Origin: Anaerolineales bacterium
Lineage (GTDB): Bacteria > Chloroflexota > Anaerolineae > Anaerolineales > Villigracilaceae
Assembly (NCBI GenBank): GCA_023382595.1
Contig: JAHDWB010000004.1
Span: 210,342-274,341 of the forward strand
DNA length: 64,000 nucleotides
Direction: 5' to 3'
The notes under the pieces are model-generated. The model was not told the origin of the DNA, did no database searches, and worked only from the letters and a program-made list of their open reading frames with translations. Position 1 is the stretch's first letter. Each line of letters opens with the position of its first letter. This document shows positions 18,801 through 29,960 of the stretch, piece after piece. Position numbers and translations under genes: made by a program.

Positions 18801-21800
18801 GGGCGTGCGCTTTACCTGTGCTTCGATCAACTCATGGATGCAACTCCCGCGCGGATATTTGGCTTGCGTTTGATTCCATTCGACCAAAATCTGCTGTTTT
18901 TCCAAATCACTTAGGAGAGAATGTGTGGAGACAGGTCTGGCGGGTTCGGCAGCGATCTCCCGAAGCAATGAGTTGAAATGCCCCAGCATCCGCTGAATGG
19001 TGGATGCATCGAACAGGTCAGTGTTGTATTGCAGGGATGCAGCGAGACCCTGATCGGTCTCTGCCATCATCATGGTCAGGTCAAATTGCGCGGGTTCGCC
19101 GCCCAATGCAAGTGATTCCAACGTCAGTCCGCTTGCTTCCATGCGCGCGCCGTCAATTCCCAATGCGAAAGGACTGAGCGCCTGCACATCGGTCTCATGC
19201 GCCTTTTGCAAAATGAACATCGTTTCGAATAGCGGCGGGCGGCTTGAATCGCGCTGGATTCCCAGTTTTTTGGCAAGCAATGCGGGTGGATAATCCTGAT
19301 GTTCGAACGCGCCGAGCATGGTCTGTCGAACTCGGTGGAGTATTTCATTGAAGGATGGACTCCCCGAAAAATCTGCGCGCAGGGCAATGGGATTGATGAA
19401 ATAGCCGACCAGATTCTCCAGTTCAGCATGATTGCGTCCCGCGGTCACCGAACCGACAAGGAATTGTTCCTGGTTTGAATAGCGATGAAGCAGGGTCTGG
19501 AAGGCGGCTAACAAGGTCATGAACATCGTCGCGCCGTTTTCCTGCGCGAGAGTTTTCAGTTGTTTATAGATTTCGCCATCGATCATCACATGCTCGGAAT
19601 CGCCGCGATAGGTTTGCATTGCAGTACGCGGACGGTCGGTGGGCAGATTCAACGCAGGGAGTTTGCCCTGCAATTGTTCACGCCAATAATCCCAGTGCTT
19701 TTCGCCTTGCGGACTTTCGAGCATATCCGCCTGCCAACGAACGTAATCGGAGTACCGCGCGGGGAGCGGGGACAGGTCAATGGGCTTGCCAGTTTTATTC
19801 GCTTCATACAATGTCAGCAGTTCGCTCGCCAGTATGGTCATCGACCAGAAATCTGTGACGATATGATCCATGGCGAGCAGAAGGATGTGTTGCGAATCTT
19901 TTGTCAGGTAAAGCGATGCCCGTAAAACGGGACCATGCTCAAGGTCAAAGGGACGATGCGCTTCAACAGCCAGACGTTCGCGCAATTCCGCTTCGGTCCA
20001 TCCAGCCGTGTCTTCAACATGAAAGAAACCATCCATTGTTGCGTGAACACGTTGGACAGGTTCGCCATTCGTCACATGGAATGTGCTGCGCAATGATTCG
20101 TGATGTTCGACGAGTTGCTCAAACGCGCGTTTAAGCGCAGGGACATTCAACTCGCCATGAATGCGGATCGCGCCCGCCACATTGAACGAAATTTCATTTG
20201 GCAGGAGTTGATGCAGGAACCACAACGCCTGTTGACCATACGAAAGCGGACTCTCATTTGAATCATTGTTTGCGATGATGAGCGGGATTTCGTTTGACGA
20301 AGCAGGCGCATCGAGATTTTCGAGCGCTTCGGATACAAGCCGTGAGAGGGTCGGTCCCTGCAAAAGACTCGCCACCGACAAGTTGACTCCCAACTTCGAT
20401 TCCAGCGAATTCTTGAGTTCCATCGCCATGAGGGAATCCAATCCCATTGTGTCGAGCGGCTGGTCTGGATTTAATTGGGAAGGCTCCATGCCCAGAATGC
20501 GGGCGGTTTGTTTTTGGAGGAAATCGCTCAGTAATTGTTGCCGCTGGGCAGGGTTGGCACTCAACAGTGTCGTTTTATCGAAATCACTGACAGGGATTTG
20601 GCTGGTCTTTTGACTTCTGCTATCAGCCTTTTGTTTCTTCTGATGTTGTCGTTTTCCGTTTGAACCTGAAGTTAACGATGGCGTTGGAATGGATATTTTT
20701 TCAATAACAGGCTCCTTGTTGGATGCTTCCAGCCAATAGCGTTGACGTTGAAAGGGATAGTTGGGCACGGTCACTTTGCGGCGCGCATATCCCGCATCGA
20801 AGCCTGCCCAGTTCACGTCCGCGCCGCGGGTGTAAAGTTTTCCAAGGCTGTCCAGAATGATCTGCCAATCATCCTGGTTTTGCCGCAGTGACGGCAGCCA
20901 CGCAGACTTGGAGTCAGGCAGGCAGCGTTTGCCCATGCCCAGCAGAACAGGGCTGGGACCAATCTCGATGAAAACATCCATGCCAGAATCGGCGAGAGCC
21001 TGCATCCCTGCCGCGAATTTCACTTCCGCGCGGATGTGATTCAGCCAGTAGGTTGCATCGGGAGTTGAATCAGGTTCGAGCATACCGCCGAGCAGGTTCG
21101 AGCAAAGCAGGATGCGCGGAGCGGAGAAGGTGATCCCACGCGCAAAGGCTTCGAATTCATCCAATATGGAATCCATCAACGGCGAATGGAAGGCGTGGGA
21201 AACGGTCAGCGGCTTTGATGAAATTCCAAGTTTCGTCAGTTCATCTAGGATGATTTGTATTGTAGATGTTTCACCAGAGATGACTGTGTTATCGGGTCCG
21301 TTCGTTGCCGCGATGGAAACTTTGTCCAGATGGGGTTGTAAAATATCTGCGATGCGCGACGCATCCGCGAAGACCGCCGCCATCGTTCCATTTTGCGGGA
21401 GCGCGCCCATCAAGCGTCCGCGTTCGGCGATGAGGCGGAGACCATCTTCAAGTGTGAAGACGCCCGCGATGCACGCCGCGACATACTCACCGACGCTATG
21501 ACCAAGAACGGCGTGCGGCTCGATGCCCCACGAACGCCACATTTTTGCGAGCGCGTATTCAAAGGCGAAGAGCACGGGCTGGGTGTATTGGGTTTGATGG
21601 ATGGCTTGGTCATTATCGCTGAAAAGGATTTCGAGCAGGGGGCGATCCAAAATGGAAGCGAGAATTTGCGCGCATTCGTCGAGCGCGGCGCGGAAGGCGG
21701 GCTGGGTTTCGTAAAGTCCTTTTCCCATGCCGTTGTATTGCGAACCTTGTCCCGTGAACAGGAATGCGATCTTTGTTTGAGTGCCTGATCTTGCTTGACC

Positions 21801-24800
21801 TGTTGAAATGAATGGCGAGTCGGTTTTATTCAGATAATCATCCAGCGCTTTTGTCAGTTCATCCGTTGATGTGGCATGAACTGCGAGACGATGTTCAAAA
21901 TGTGAGCGACCCGTGTTGACGGAGAAGCAAACATCTGCAAGAGAGTCTTTGTTGTTCAGGTCATTGAGTGTGAGTTCGACCATTTCATTCAACGCATGTT
22001 CCGTCTTCGCTGATAAAGTCAGCATGTGACGCGGACGTTCGACTTCCCCTTGTTCCACAACTACCTGCGGCACATCTGAAATAATGATGTGCGCATTCGT
22101 GCCGCCAAAGCCGAACGAACTGACTCCTGCAAAGCGCGGTTGGTCGCGGCGCTTCCACGGGCGGAGATAAGTCCCGATTTCGAGACGGGAATCTTCCAAT
22201 GAAAGATGCGGATTAACCGCTTTCAAGTTCAGGTGCGGTGGAATGGATTCGTTTTGCAGCGCCAGCACGGATTTGATCAGCCCTGCAATTCCCGCCGCCG
22301 ATTCCAAATGCCCGATGTTCGTCTTTACCGAACCGACTAGAACTCGGTTGTTCGATGTTCCATCATCCAGCACGGCGCGCAATGCGGAGATTTCGATCGG
22401 GTCGCCGAGCGGTGTGCCCGTGCCGTGCGCTTCCACATATCCGATCTGCTGCGGCGCAACGCCCGCATCCGCCAGCGCATAACGGATGACATCCTGTTGC
22501 GCCAATCCATTTGGCGCGGTCAAACCGTTGCTGCGTCCATCCTGATTGACCGCCGAGCCGCGGATTAACGCAAGGATGTTATCGCCGTTGCGCATCGCAT
22601 CCGACAAACGTTTGAGCACCACAACGCCGCATCCTTCGCCGCGCACATAGCCGTCAGCATTCGCGTCGAAGGTTTTGCAATGACCGTCAGGAGCGAGCAT
22701 CTGCGCCTGCGAGAAGGTGATGGTCAACTCTGGCGTGAGGATGAGATTCACGCCTCCCGCCAAGGCGACGTCTGATTCGCCGCTTCGGAGACTCTGACAC
22801 GCGAGATGCACCGCCACCAACGACGACGAACAAGCTGTATCCACCGCCATGCTTGGTCCGCGCAGATCGAGCGCATAGGACAGGCGGTTTGCGGCGATGC
22901 TGTGCGCGTTGCCCGTGCCCGCGTAGGCGTCTATTTGTTCAGGGTCGTCGAATTGCAGGCGCGAGTAATCGTAACTGCTGATACCGACGAATACGCCCGT
23001 GCGAGTCCCTGCCAAAGCATCAGGCGGGATAAAGGCATTTTCAAGCGCCTCCCAGCTCACTTCAAGAAGGAGGCGCTGCTGCGGGTCCATGCGGGCGGCT
23101 TCACGCGGAGAGATCCCGAAGAAATTCGGGTCGAACAGATCCACGTCATCGAGAAAGCCGCCGAAGCGGGTGGCGACTTTTCCAGGCGCGGGGTCGTTTG
23201 AATGGAAGGCATCCACATCCCAGCGGTCAGACGGGACTTCGCTGATGGCGTCCACGCCGTTGCGGAGGAGTTCCCAAAATGCCTGCGGATTTGGCGACTG
23301 CGGGAAACGGCAACTCAAGCCAACAATGGCAATTGCTTCTTTGGTGAATGTATTGGGTGACTGAAGCGGAGATGGTGTTGCGGTTTTGATTGGTTGATTG
23401 TCATTTGCCAGATAATTCGCCAGCAGTTCGATGGTCGGATAATCCCATGCGAGGGTGGGGGAGAGTTTGCGGTTGAGAAAGACTTCCAAGTCGCCCGTCA
23501 GGCTGACGGCTTGGACCGAGCCAAGACCGTAGTAGGTGAACGGCTGGCGCGGGTCGATGGATGTGGAATCGATCTCTAGAATGGAAGCGATGCGGGTGAT
23601 GAGAAAGGATTGGACCGCTTCTGCTGAAATCAGTTGTTTGGGTTTACTGATTGATGATTCCGATTTGACGAACTCTTGAGTCTTTTCCTGTTGCAATGCC
23701 ACTGGCTTGGCTCGCCATTCGCCGACAATTTCCAATTCTCCGTTTAAGAATGCGTTCTTTGTGGCACGGCGTTGGATCTTTCCGCTGGAAGTTTTTGGAA
23801 TGCTCATCGGCTTGACAAGCACGATCGCGAAAACCTGCAAGTCATGCTTTTCTGCCACCGCCTGACGAATGGCGGAAGCCACCTCATTTATATCGGGTTG
23901 GCGGTGTTGTCGGGTGACTTCCTGAATAATGACAAGCTGTTCTTTCCCATTTTCTGTTATCGAGAATGCGGCTCCCGCTCCGGGCTGTAACGCGGCATGG
24001 GACGACTCGACGGTGATTTCAATGTCCTGCGGATAATGGTTGCTTCCATGAACAATGATCAGGTCTTTCAAACGCCCTGTGACAAAAAGTTCGCCTTCAT
24101 GCAAAAAGCCGAGGTCGCCCGTCCGCAGGAAGGGACCTTCGCCGGTATCCGCGATGTGCACGCCGAATGCCGCGCGGGTTTCCTCTTCCAGACCCCAATA
24201 TCCTTTTGCCACGCTGGGTCCCGTGACCCAAATTTCACCGACCTGATTCGGCTCACATGGTTGCAACGTAGTCGGCTTAACGATGACTATTTTTTGATCA
24301 ACGATGGATTTTCCGCAACTGACCATGGACAGTGAATTGTCATCCGCTATAGTTGCAGGAACGACGAGATCGCGTTCGAGCGATTTACGGTCGATGGTCA
24401 ATACACGTGGTTCGGATGGACCGTCCCCGCCGGAGACGATCAGCGTGCTTTCCGCCATCCCAAAACACGGGTAGAAAGAAGTCTTTCGGAAACCGCACCG
24501 CTCAAACGTCCATGCGAAACGTTCCAGCGTCTCGGGGCGGATGGGTTCGGCTCCGCAAAACGCCAGCGACCATGAACTCAGATCCAGCGTTTCCATCTGC
24601 TCGGGCGTGATCTTGTCCACGCACAGGTCGTAGGCAAAGTTTGGCGCGCCGCTGATCGTTCCTTTGTATTGGCTGATGGCTTCGAGCCAGCGAAACGGGC
24701 GTTGCAGGAACGAGACCGGCGACATCAAAGTCGAAGGTCCATTGACGTACATCGGCTCGAGGATGCCGCCGATCAACCCCATGTCGTGATAACTGGGAAG

Positions 24801-25448
24801 CCAGAAAACTCCCACCGCGTTTTCGCCGATCTGGAATCCGTGGCGGATGGCTTTCAGATTGTGCATCAGGTTGCCATGTGTCAGCATGACGCCTTTGGGC
24901 TTGCTGGTGGAACCGGATGTATATTGAAGGAATGCCAACGTGTCGGGCGAAATATCGGGATGACGCCAGTCCGCTTCCAACCCCGCCGGAACCTGTTCGG
25001 TGTTCAACCAACTTAACGCCTGCAGATCGGGCGTGTGCTCGAAGCGCTGTTCAAGATTATGCAGGATTGTGGATGTGGTCAGCGCAAACGACGCTTGCGA
25101 ATCTGCGACAATGGATTGGATGCGCGGCACCGGACGGTTCAAGCGCGGTGGATAGGCAGGGACGGCGGTCACGCCGGCGTACAGGCATCCGAAGAAGGAT
25201 GCGATGTAATCCATACCGGGAGGGTAAAGCAGAAGCGCGCGCTCACCGCCTGCGCCGTGTTGCTCAAGCCATGCGCCAATGGCGCGCGCGCGGCGGTCCA
25301 ATTCCGCGTAAGTGACTGTGACGATATCCGAATCGCCATCCTGAATGAATCTGTATGCCAGATTATCAGGATGGCGACTTGCCTGCGTTCTAAGCAGTTC
25401 GAGCAATGTGCTGGACGCTGACCGTGTCCGGTTTGACAATTGCTTCAT
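15813..25448 (-). CDS. Hybrid PKS-NRPS megasynthase: FAAL-ACP-KS-AT-ACP-C-A(Gly)-PCP-reductase
   Basis: 3211 residues. Domains: fatty-acyl-AMP ligase 1-575 ([11 protein letters not shown] about 175), ACP about 605-685 (Ser in YGLGSVQA), KS 700-1130 (TACSSS about 869, AHGTGT about 1010, NIGHLE about 1047), AT 1235-1545 (GHSVG about 1319, HAFHS, a malonyl-type motif), ACP 1635-1705 (GLDSLM), C 1730-2165 (DHIVTDFWS, first His of the usual HH replaced by Asp), A 2190-2690, PCP 2705-2790 (GGHSLL) and thioester reductase 2830-3211 (TGATGFVG about 2842, YAQSK about 3010). No KR, DH or ER is present. Predicted steps: activate a fatty acid, extend once with malonate keeping the beta-keto group, amidate with glycine, release as an aldehyde. 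It heads a three-gene operon. Confidence 0.93.
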   Translation of the reverse strand: MKQLSNRTRSASSTLLELLRTQASRHPDNLAYRFIQDGDSDIVTVTYAELDRRARAIGAWLEQHGAGGERALLLYPPGMDYIASFFGCLYAGVTAVPAYPPRLNRPVPRIQSIVADSQASFALTTSTILHNLEQRFEHTPDLQALSWLNTEQVPAGLEADWRHPDISPDTLAFLQYTSGSTSKPKGVMLTHGNLMHNLKAIRHGFQIGENAVGVFWLPSYHDMGLIGGILEPMYVNGPSTLMSPVSFLQRPFRWLEAISQYKGTISGAPNFAYDLCVDKITPEQMETLDLSSWSLAFCGAEPIRPETLERFAWTFERCGFRKTSFYPCFGMAESTLIVSGGDGPSEPRVLTIDRKSLERDLVVPATIADDNSLSMVSCGKSIVDQKIVIVKPTTLQPCEPNQVGEIWVTGPSVAKGYWGLEEETRAAFGVHIADTGEGPFLRTGDLGFLHEGELFVTGRLKDLIIVHGSNHYPQDIEITVESSHAALQPGAGAAFSITENGKEQLVIIQEVTRQHRQPDINEVASAIRQAVAEKHDLQVFAIVLVKPMSIPKTSSGKIQRRATKNAFLNGELEIVGEWRAKPVALQQEKTQEFVKSESSISKPKQLISAEAVQSFLITRIASILEIDSTSIDPRQPFTYYGLGSVQAVSLTGDLEVFLNRKLSPTLAWDYPTIELLANYLANDNQPIKTATPSPLQSPNTFTKEAIAIVGLSCRFPQSPNPQAFWELLRNGVDAISEVPSDRWDVDAFHSNDPAPGKVATRFGGFLDDVDLFDPNFFGISPREAARMDPQQRLLLEVSWEALENAFIPPDALAGTRTGVFVGISSYDYSRLQFDDPEQIDAYAGTGNAHSIAANRLSYALDLRGPSMAVDTACSSSLVAVHLACQSLRSGESDVALAGGVNLILTPELTITFSQAQMLAPDGHCKTFDANADGYVRGEGCGVVVLKRLSDAMRNGDNILALIRGSAVNQDGRSNGLTAPNGLAQQDVIRYALADAGVAPQQIGYVEAHGTGTPLGDPIEISALRAVLDDGTSNNRVLVGSVKTNIGHLESAAGIAGLIKSVLALQNESIPPHLNLKAVNPHLSLEDSRLEIGTYLRPWKRRDQPRFAGVSSFGFGGTNAHIIISDVPQVVVEQGEVERPRHMLTLSAKTEHALNEMVELTLNDLNNKDSLADVCFSVNTGRSHFEHRLAVHATSTDELTKALDDYLNKTDSPFISTGQARSGTQTKIAFLFTGQGSQYNGMGKGLYETQPAFRAALDECAQILASILDRPLLEILFSDNDQAIHQTQYTQPVLFAFEYALAKMWRSWGIEPHAVLGHSVGEYVAACIAGVFTLEDGLRLIAERGRLMGALPQNGTMAAVFADASRIADILQPHLDKVSIAATNGPDNTVISGETSTIQIILDELTKLGISSKPLTVSHAFHSPLMDSILDEFEAFARGITFSAPRILLCSNLLGGMLEPDSTPDATYWLNHIRAEVKFAAGMQALADSGMDVFIEIGPSPVLLGMGKRCLPDSKSAWLPSLRQNQDDWQIILDSLGKLYTRGADVNWAGFDAGYARRKVTVPNYPFQRQRYWLEASNKEPVIEKISIPTPSLTSGSNGKRQHQKKQKADSRSQKTSQIPVSDFDKTTLLSANPAQRQQLLSDFLQKQTARILGMEPSQLNPDQPLDTMGLDSLMAMELKNSLESKLGVNLSVASLLQGPTLSRLVSEALENLDAPASSNEIPLIIANNDSNESPLSYGQQALWFLHQLLPNEISFNVAGAIRIHGELNVPALKRAFEQLVEHHESLRSTFHVTNGEPVQRVHATMDGFFHVEDTAGWTEAELRERLAVEAHRPFDLEHGPVLRASLYLTKDSQHILLLAMDHIVTDFWSMTILASELLTLYEANKTGKPIDLSPLPARYSDYVRWQADMLESPQGEKHWDYWREQLQGKLPALNLPTDRPRTAMQTYRGDSEHVMIDGEIYKQLKTLAQENGATMFMTLLAAFQTLLHRYSNQEQFLVGSVTAGRNHAELENLVGYFINPIALRADFSGSPSFNEILHRVRQTMLGAFEHQDYPPALLAKKLGIQRDSSRPPLFETMFILQKAHETDVQALSPFALGIDGARMEASGLTLESLALGGEPAQFDLTMMMAETDQGLAASLQYNTDLFDASTIQRMLGHFNSLLREIAAEPARPVSTHSLLSDLEKQQILVEWNQTQAKYPRGSCIHELIEAQVKRTPDAVAVQFENQCLTYKELNERADAVAHVLMAQGVKRGILVGLYVNRSMDMLVGLLGVLKAGGAYLPLDPSFPAERLAFMLADSNAAIILTLSSLLPNLPENNAQVICLDELAKGRGGRKPKATITPDDLAYVIYTSGSTGKPKGVQIHHRAVVNFLFSMHDHLGIGADDTLLAVTTLSFDIAVLELMLPLTVGARVVIASSEITTDGALLSQALTDSNATFMQATPASWRLLIESGWQGKRDLNILCGGEALTNDLAKKLLQRGAQVWNLYGPTETTIWSTIHRVLSAENSSISNTVPIGRPMANTQIYILDANLQPVPVGVIGDLYIGGDGVSRGYLNRPELTAERFLPHPSPLPEGEGNFIYKTGDLARYLPNGNIEFFGRSDQQVKVRGFRIETGEVEAALAGHPSVKQAVVTAWKETSSDASLVAYVVPTTSEKEADANQLRDFLRQKLPDYMVPSIFVHLESLPLTPNGKVDRKALPQPTQARSALRVPYVAPRTPLEFELVEICAQVLGLENNNGLSAVGINDDFFDLGGHSLLGTRLVFLLREKYGLEAADLPLRTLFEQPTVANLAQAIERVRRGERNEIRRSDFIQRGQLSLDELNAEAQLDPSITAGDLVYEHVDDPKHILLTGATGFVGAFLLHDLLTKTSADVYCLLRAIDLEQGVQRLKRNLASYLLWDESFASRIKPVLGDLGTPQLGLTDDEFNHLAATMDVIYHNGAMVNFVYPYHAHKASNVLGTQEILRLACRTRLKPVHLVSTLSILYSGGVNDGRVFREDVDLDQVGAPFGGYAQSKWVAEKLVIQAGERGIPYAIYRPGLVSGHSVSGAWNTDNLISSMTRVCVHLGTIPNLDVTVNIVPVDFVSSAIVELSKNPENFGRVYHLDNPKPIHFSKLASWLESQGFRARQVSFDEWRAELFHQIPNMPSDGWEPYLPLLEEVDESQVFMPEFDLSNTLNRLNGCDIRCHPVDDQLFTAYLKYFTPRGFPEISAPASS
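17724..17759. repeat. Intragenic palindromic repeat, copy B
   Basis: A perfect 10-bp stem (17724-17733 with 17737-17746, loop TCT) is followed by TGGGGTGAGGGA. It has the same layout as copy A at 4191-4228. It is read in frame as [13 protein letters not shown], between the motifs TAERF and YKTGDLARY of the adenylation domain, a loop that tolerates insertions. Confidence 0.75.
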
Positions 25449-25570
25449 AATAAATTACACCTGTCTTGTCTGAATTAATGTTTCATTTATAACATAAAAG
25501 CGATTGTCAAATGCCGCGCTGGGGGTGTGAAATTGGTACTACCCATTACTTTTGGATACCTATCCCATTC

Positions 25571-25598
25571 TTGACATGAAATCTTGAAAAGGTATAAT
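25571..25598 (+). promoter_or_regulatory. Strong sigma-70-type promoter for the FHA-ABC operon
   Basis: TTGACA (25571-25576) and TATAAT (25593-25598) are both perfect consensus hexamers with a 16-base spacer. The expected transcript start is near 25605, giving a leader of about 110 bases before the coding region. The 267-base divergent intergenic region (25449-25715) also holds an AT-rich candidate on the minus strand near 25480-25515 (TTGACA, TATAAA) for the megasynthase, with poor spacing. Confidence 0.7.
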
Positions 25599-25715
25599 TC
25601 TTCCCATTATCATATTATTTATCCATTTTTATATAATTTAGCGGGGATTTTTTGCACATAACTTGATTGCCATGTCTGTGTTTGATTTTGAAAATACGGA
25701 TATGTATTCAGTGAA

Positions 25716-28700
25716 ATGAGGAATAGTCTCGTGAATCAATCAAGCAATTTCAAGTTGGTCCTGATCGACAATCAAAGCAGCACGCCTCCCAGAGAATTCG
25801 AACTGGTCAAGTCAGAACTTGTGATTGGTCGCGATGAAAGCGTTGACCTTCCGATCACGTCGCCAGCCATCTCCCGCCGCCATGCGAAATTTACGCGCGA
25901 GGGAGATGGTTTTGTTTTGGAGGATCTGGGAAGCAGTAACGGCACGTTTGTCAACGGACAAAAACTGAGCGGACGTCATAGCTTGAAATCGGGAGATGAA
26001 ATCCGTTTGGGGCGGGCAATTACGCTCAAATATGAAGCGCCGGAAGCGGAAACCTCCGAACCGGATGCGACCATGATACGGTCAACGCCCGCCGCTGTGC
26101 CATCCGGCGTGGCGCAAACGATGATCGGTGAAGACCCGATGATCTCACGGGCAGACGCGGGTCCGTCGCAGTTGGTGGTGACCATTGCAGGGGAAAATCC
26201 GAGAACGCATACGCTCACGCGGCAGGCTTTCACCATTGGTCGCCTCGATGATAATGACATCGTCATCCCTTCGCAGATCGTCTCGGGAAAACATGCCCGG
26301 CTGGAAAAGGAGAACGGCGGTTACAAGTTGACCGTCCTGCCTGAAGCCAGAAATCCGGTGCTTTTCGAGGGACGTCCCATTGATGGCTCCCGCACGCTTC
26401 ATCATGGCGACATACTCAGGATCGGCGGCGCTGACCCGGGCATGATGGTCACGATCAACTACAACGCGCCGAGCGAAGCGCCGAAAGAAGTCGAAAGGGA
26501 TATTGTCTTCGGCGAAAAGACCATCATTCAGATCGGACGTGATTCTGCAAATGACGTCATGCTTCCATCTCCCAACGTTTCACGCTTCCACGCCCAGGTG
26601 GAGCGGGTCGGTCAACGCTACCGTGTGGAGGACCTGCGCAGTTCCAATGGGACATTCGTCAATGGGCAGCGTATCGAAGGGGCTGTCTGGCTCAAACCGT
26701 CCGATACGATTCGGGTGGGGTCGTATCGCTTTGTCATGGGGAAGGATCAGCTTGCCAAATACGATGACAGCAACGGGTTAAGAGTCGATGCGATCAACCT
26801 CAACAAGTGGGTGCGCAAAGACCTGAACATCCTGCAAAATATCTCCGTCTCCTTCCAGCCGAGGGAATTCATCGTGGTCGTCGGTCAAAGCGGCGGCGGC
26901 AAATCCACGTTTGTGGATGCCGTTGCGGGCTACCGCCCGGCTACTTCTCCTTCACGGGTGCTGGTCAACGATATTGATATTTACAACAATTTTGATGCCA
27001 TCCGCAACGACATTGGATTTGTCCCGCAAAAGGACATCATTCATATGGAGTTGACCGTTTATCAAGCGTTGGATTATGCCGCTCAATTGCGCATGCCCGG
27101 TGACACGACCAAGGAGGAAAGGCACAAGCGCGTCATGGAAGTCCTTACTGATCTTGATCTCACACACCGCAAGGATGTGCAGATCAGCGGCTTGAGCGGC
27201 GGACAGCAGAAACGCGTCTCCATTGGCGTTGAGCTGTTGACCAAACCCGGGCTTTTCTTCCTCGATGAGCCGACCTCCGGTCTCGACCCCGGAACCGAAA
27301 CCGCCCTGATGCAGTTGATGCGCCGTCTGGCAGATCAGGGACGCACAATCATCCTCATCACCCATGCCACCAAGAACGTTATGCTGGCGGACAAGGTCAT
27401 CTTCCTTGCCCGCGGCGGATATCTTGCCTGGTTTGGTCCGCCGGATGAGGCGCTGGCGTACTTTGATCAATACCGCTCAGAGCGCGACCGCAGAGCCGGC
27501 AAGATCGAATTCGATGAGATCTACGCCATCCTGGACGATCCCAGCAAGGGCAAGGCGGATGAATGGGCAAAGCGATACCGCGAGAGCAAAGCGTATCAGG
27601 ACTATATTGCCCATCCGCTTAAAGATAAGATGGTGCCCCAAAACGCCGTCACCATACCGGAATCGGGCAGGGCTGTTTCGCCCAAATCGGGCAGCAAGTC
27701 CACCGGTAAGGTTTCACAGCTAAAACAGTTTTTCATTCTGTCAGCGCGTAATATAAAGATCCTGACCCGCGATAAATTCGCGCTTGGTTTGATGCTGGCG
27801 ACTGCGCCGCTGGTCAGTTTGTTGGATGTGGTTCTCTCCATTGTCATGGGACGGAATCCGTTCGACTTCTATCTGGGCGACATGGCGCAGGTCATGATCA
27901 CGCTTTTCCTGCTGACCATTTATGGCGTCATGGTGGGAGGCATCTCGCAAATGCGCGAGATCGTCAAAGAGGCGGAGATCTACAAGCGCGAGAGATTGGT
28001 CAACCTCAAGATCCTGCCGTATGTCATGTCCAAGATCTGGGTTGCGGCTTTGCTCGCCTTCTATCAAGCGGCGGCATATACCATTGTGCATTATCTTGCC
28101 TTCAACATGCCCGGCGGCACGCTCGAATTCGTGCAGGTGTATATCACGATGACGCTGGCGACTCTGGCAGGCATGATGCTGGGACTCTTCGCCTCCGCCC
28201 TCGCCCCGAACGCCAGTTCCGCCCCATTGATGGTCATCATCCTGATGCTTCCGCAGATCGTTCTGGGCGGCGCCCTGATCCCCGTGCCAAGTTTTATCAG
28301 CGCGCCGACGTCAACGCGCTGGGCGTTCGAGGCATTGATGAGCATCACCGGTCCCGGCTCGGATGTTGCCGCAGATGTCTGCTGGCAGTTGCCGCGCGAC
28401 GTGCAGGATGCCATGACCCTGGAAGATAAACTTGCCAACGGCTGTAACTGCATGGGCGTGAACATGCTCAAACAGGAATATTGCAATCATCCCGGCTTGG
28501 GCAAGTTTTACATCCCATTAGTCGATGAACCCATGCCGGTCGAACCCGCCCCGCTCCCGCCGGAGCCTGCCCGTCCTATCGAGCCTCAAAACCAATCTGA
28601 CAACGTAGCCATGGCGGAGTTCTTCGCGCAACTCAAGGTGTACGAAGTGGAAGTGGAAAACTATAAGCGGCAGGTTGAGCTGTATCAAACCGAGCGGGTT

Positions 28701-28919
28701 GCCTACGAAACGGCGCGCGCCCAACTGCAGGTTGCGGTCGCTCCAGCCGAAGGCGTTGTGAGAAACTTCTATAACGGCGCAGGGTTCACTTATGTTAATA
28801 AGAAGGATCCAGTGGCGTATTTTGGCAAGATCGGTTTTGCCTGGGCGGTGCAGGGCTTCATCATCCTGATTCTGTTCGGCGCCATCTTGTTCCTGCAAAA
28901 ACGTAAGGATGTGATCTAA
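25716..28919 (+). CDS. Triple-FHA ABC transporter (ATPase and ABC2 permease fused)
   Basis: 1067 residues. Three FHA domains bind phosphothreonine: about 34-108 (SRRHAKF, SSNGTFVNG), 168-245 (SGKHARL) and 268-345 (SRFHAQV, SSNGTFVNG). An ABC ATPase follows at about 360-590 (Walker A GQSGGGKST near 392, signature LSGGQQKR, Walker B FFLDEP), then an ABCG/ABC2-type permease (helices 690-870), an outside Pro-rich and coiled segment (940-1005) and a last helix (about 1035-1060). The domain order ATPase before permease resembles ABCG half-exporters. It heads a three-gene run with a lipoprotein and a Ser/Thr kinase that could phosphorylate the FHA ligand. The start is ATG 25716 or GTG 25731, the latter better placed after GAGG. 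The middle FHA lacks the SSNGT motif. Confidence 0.9.
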   Translation: MRNSLVNQSSNFKLVLIDNQSSTPPREFELVKSELVIGRDESVDLPITSPAISRRHAKFTREGDGFVLEDLGSSNGTFVNGQKLSGRHSLKSGDEIRLGRAITLKYEAPEAETSEPDATMIRSTPAAVPSGVAQTMIGEDPMISRADAGPSQLVVTIAGENPRTHTLTRQAFTIGRLDDNDIVIPSQIVSGKHARLEKENGGYKLTVLPEARNPVLFEGRPIDGSRTLHHGDILRIGGADPGMMVTINYNAPSEAPKEVERDIVFGEKTIIQIGRDSANDVMLPSPNVSRFHAQVERVGQRYRVEDLRSSNGTFVNGQRIEGAVWLKPSDTIRVGSYRFVMGKDQLAKYDDSNGLRVDAINLNKWVRKDLNILQNISVSFQPREFIVVVGQSGGGKSTFVDAVAGYRPATSPSRVLVNDIDIYNNFDAIRNDIGFVPQKDIIHMELTVYQALDYAAQLRMPGDTTKEERHKRVMEVLTDLDLTHRKDVQISGLSGGQQKRVSIGVELLTKPGLFFLDEPTSGLDPGTETALMQLMRRLADQGRTIILITHATKNVMLADKVIFLARGGYLAWFGPPDEALAYFDQYRSERDRRAGKIEFDEIYAILDDPSKGKADEWAKRYRESKAYQDYIAHPLKDKMVPQNAVTIPESGRAVSPKSGSKSTGKVSQLKQFFILSARNIKILTRDKFALGLMLATAPLVSLLDVVLSIVMGRNPFDFYLGDMAQVMITLFLLTIYGVMVGGISQMREIVKEAEIYKRERLVNLKILPYVMSKIWVAALLAFYQAAAYTIVHYLAFNMPGGTLEFVQVYITMTLATLAGMMLGLFASALAPNASSAPLMVIILMLPQIVLGGALIPVPSFISAPTSTRWAFEALMSITGPGSDVAADVCWQLPRDVQDAMTLEDKLANGCNCMGVNMLKQEYCNHPGLGKFYIPLVDEPMPVEPAPLPPEPARPIEPQNQSDNVAMAEFFAQLKVYEVEVENYKRQVELYQTERVAYETARAQLQVAVAPAEGVVRNFYNGAGFTYVNKKDPVAYFGKIGFAWAVQGFIILILFGAILFLQKRKDVI

Positions 28920-28924
28920 ATCTC

Positions 28925-29905
28925 ATGCGAAGGTATCGCGTTGTATTTACCCTGCTTATATTGCTTCTCTTGTTAAGCGCCTGCGGAATGGGGGGCAATA
29001 ACGCGGCGACAGAAAGCACGCTGGAAGCGATCAGCAACCAAGTGCGGGAGACCGGCACTGCATCTGCGCAACAGGGACAGGATCCGTTCTCTGTGGTCGA
29101 AACAGCTCAGGCAGCCGCAACACAGGCGCTGGTCTTGTCCCCTGATTCCATGACCGCCACCGCGCAGGCGTTTGCCCCGATACTGGCTGAACTACCGAAG
29201 TATGGCGTTGACCCGTCGCAGGGAAGGCTGGGGTGGGTTCATCCGCCCGTCTCTTTGGATGCCTCCGGCTTTCGTCAGTTCGAATATATCAATTATTTCC
29301 TGGGGACCGTGGCGGCTGATTTTGTGATATCCGCGGACATCACTTGGGATACCGTTGGCAGCACATCAGGTTGCGGGTTCGTCCTGCGGTCGGATGGAAA
29401 TCAGGCGGCTTTCAATCAATATCTTGCCATTATCACGCGCGTCTCCAGCGGACATTTCCTTTTCGCGACCATGGCGAACGGCGATGTGGTCACCGGGCGG
29501 GATATATACGCCTACAATCGCGATAAGAATTTCAAATGGCAGAACCAGACAACGAACCGCCTGACCGTAGTGGGACGCGGCAACCGTTTCTATATTTACA
29601 CCAACGATACGTTGATCGGCGAGATCGATCCCAGCGCGCCGTTGCCCGGTTTGGCGTTGCCTCCGGAGCCGGAGAGACCCGCCGATCAATCGGATGCCCA
29701 GGCAATGGCGGAGTATCAGGCAAGGAAGACAGAATACGACCTGGTCGTGCAGCAAATGAGGGCGGACTATGCCAGACGGCAACGGGCGGTCGATTCTGTA
29801 AATACGGAATTTGAGCGCGGTTTCATCGCGCTGGTGGCGTTGAGCGAATCGGGCAGGCGCACGGTTTGCGAGTTCAATAATGCCTGGTTGTGGTTGATCG
29901 AGTAA
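28925..29905 (+). CDS. Lipoprotein of the FHA-ABC/kinase operon
   Basis: 326 residues with a clear lipoprotein signal (MRRYRVV, hydrophobic run, LLSAC). After a low-complexity Ala/Thr/Gln linker, residues 95-235 look like a beta-sandwich (LamG/concanavalin-like: GFVLRSDGNQAAFNQYL, RLTVVGRGNRFYIYTND), followed by a Pro-rich and coiled stretch. That stretch (LPPEPERPADQSDAQAMAEY) resembles one in the outside loop of the preceding ABC protein. It starts five bases after that gene. It probably works outside the membrane with the transporter; the ligand is unknown. Confidence 0.8.
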   Translation: MRRYRVVFTLLILLLLLSACGMGGNNAATESTLEAISNQVRETGTASAQQGQDPFSVVETAQAAATQALVLSPDSMTATAQAFAPILAELPKYGVDPSQGRLGWVHPPVSLDASGFRQFEYINYFLGTVAADFVISADITWDTVGSTSGCGFVLRSDGNQAAFNQYLAIITRVSSGHFLFATMANGDVVTGRDIYAYNRDKNFKWQNQTTNRLTVVGRGNRFYIYTNDTLIGEIDPSAPLPGLALPPEPERPADQSDAQAMAEYQARKTEYDLVVQQMRADYARRQRAVDSVNTEFERGFIALVALSESGRRTVCEFNNAWLWLIE

Positions 29906-29960
29906 TTGGCGGATCTCATGAAACGACGCATCCAAAAAAATGTAATTTTGGGAGAAGGAA

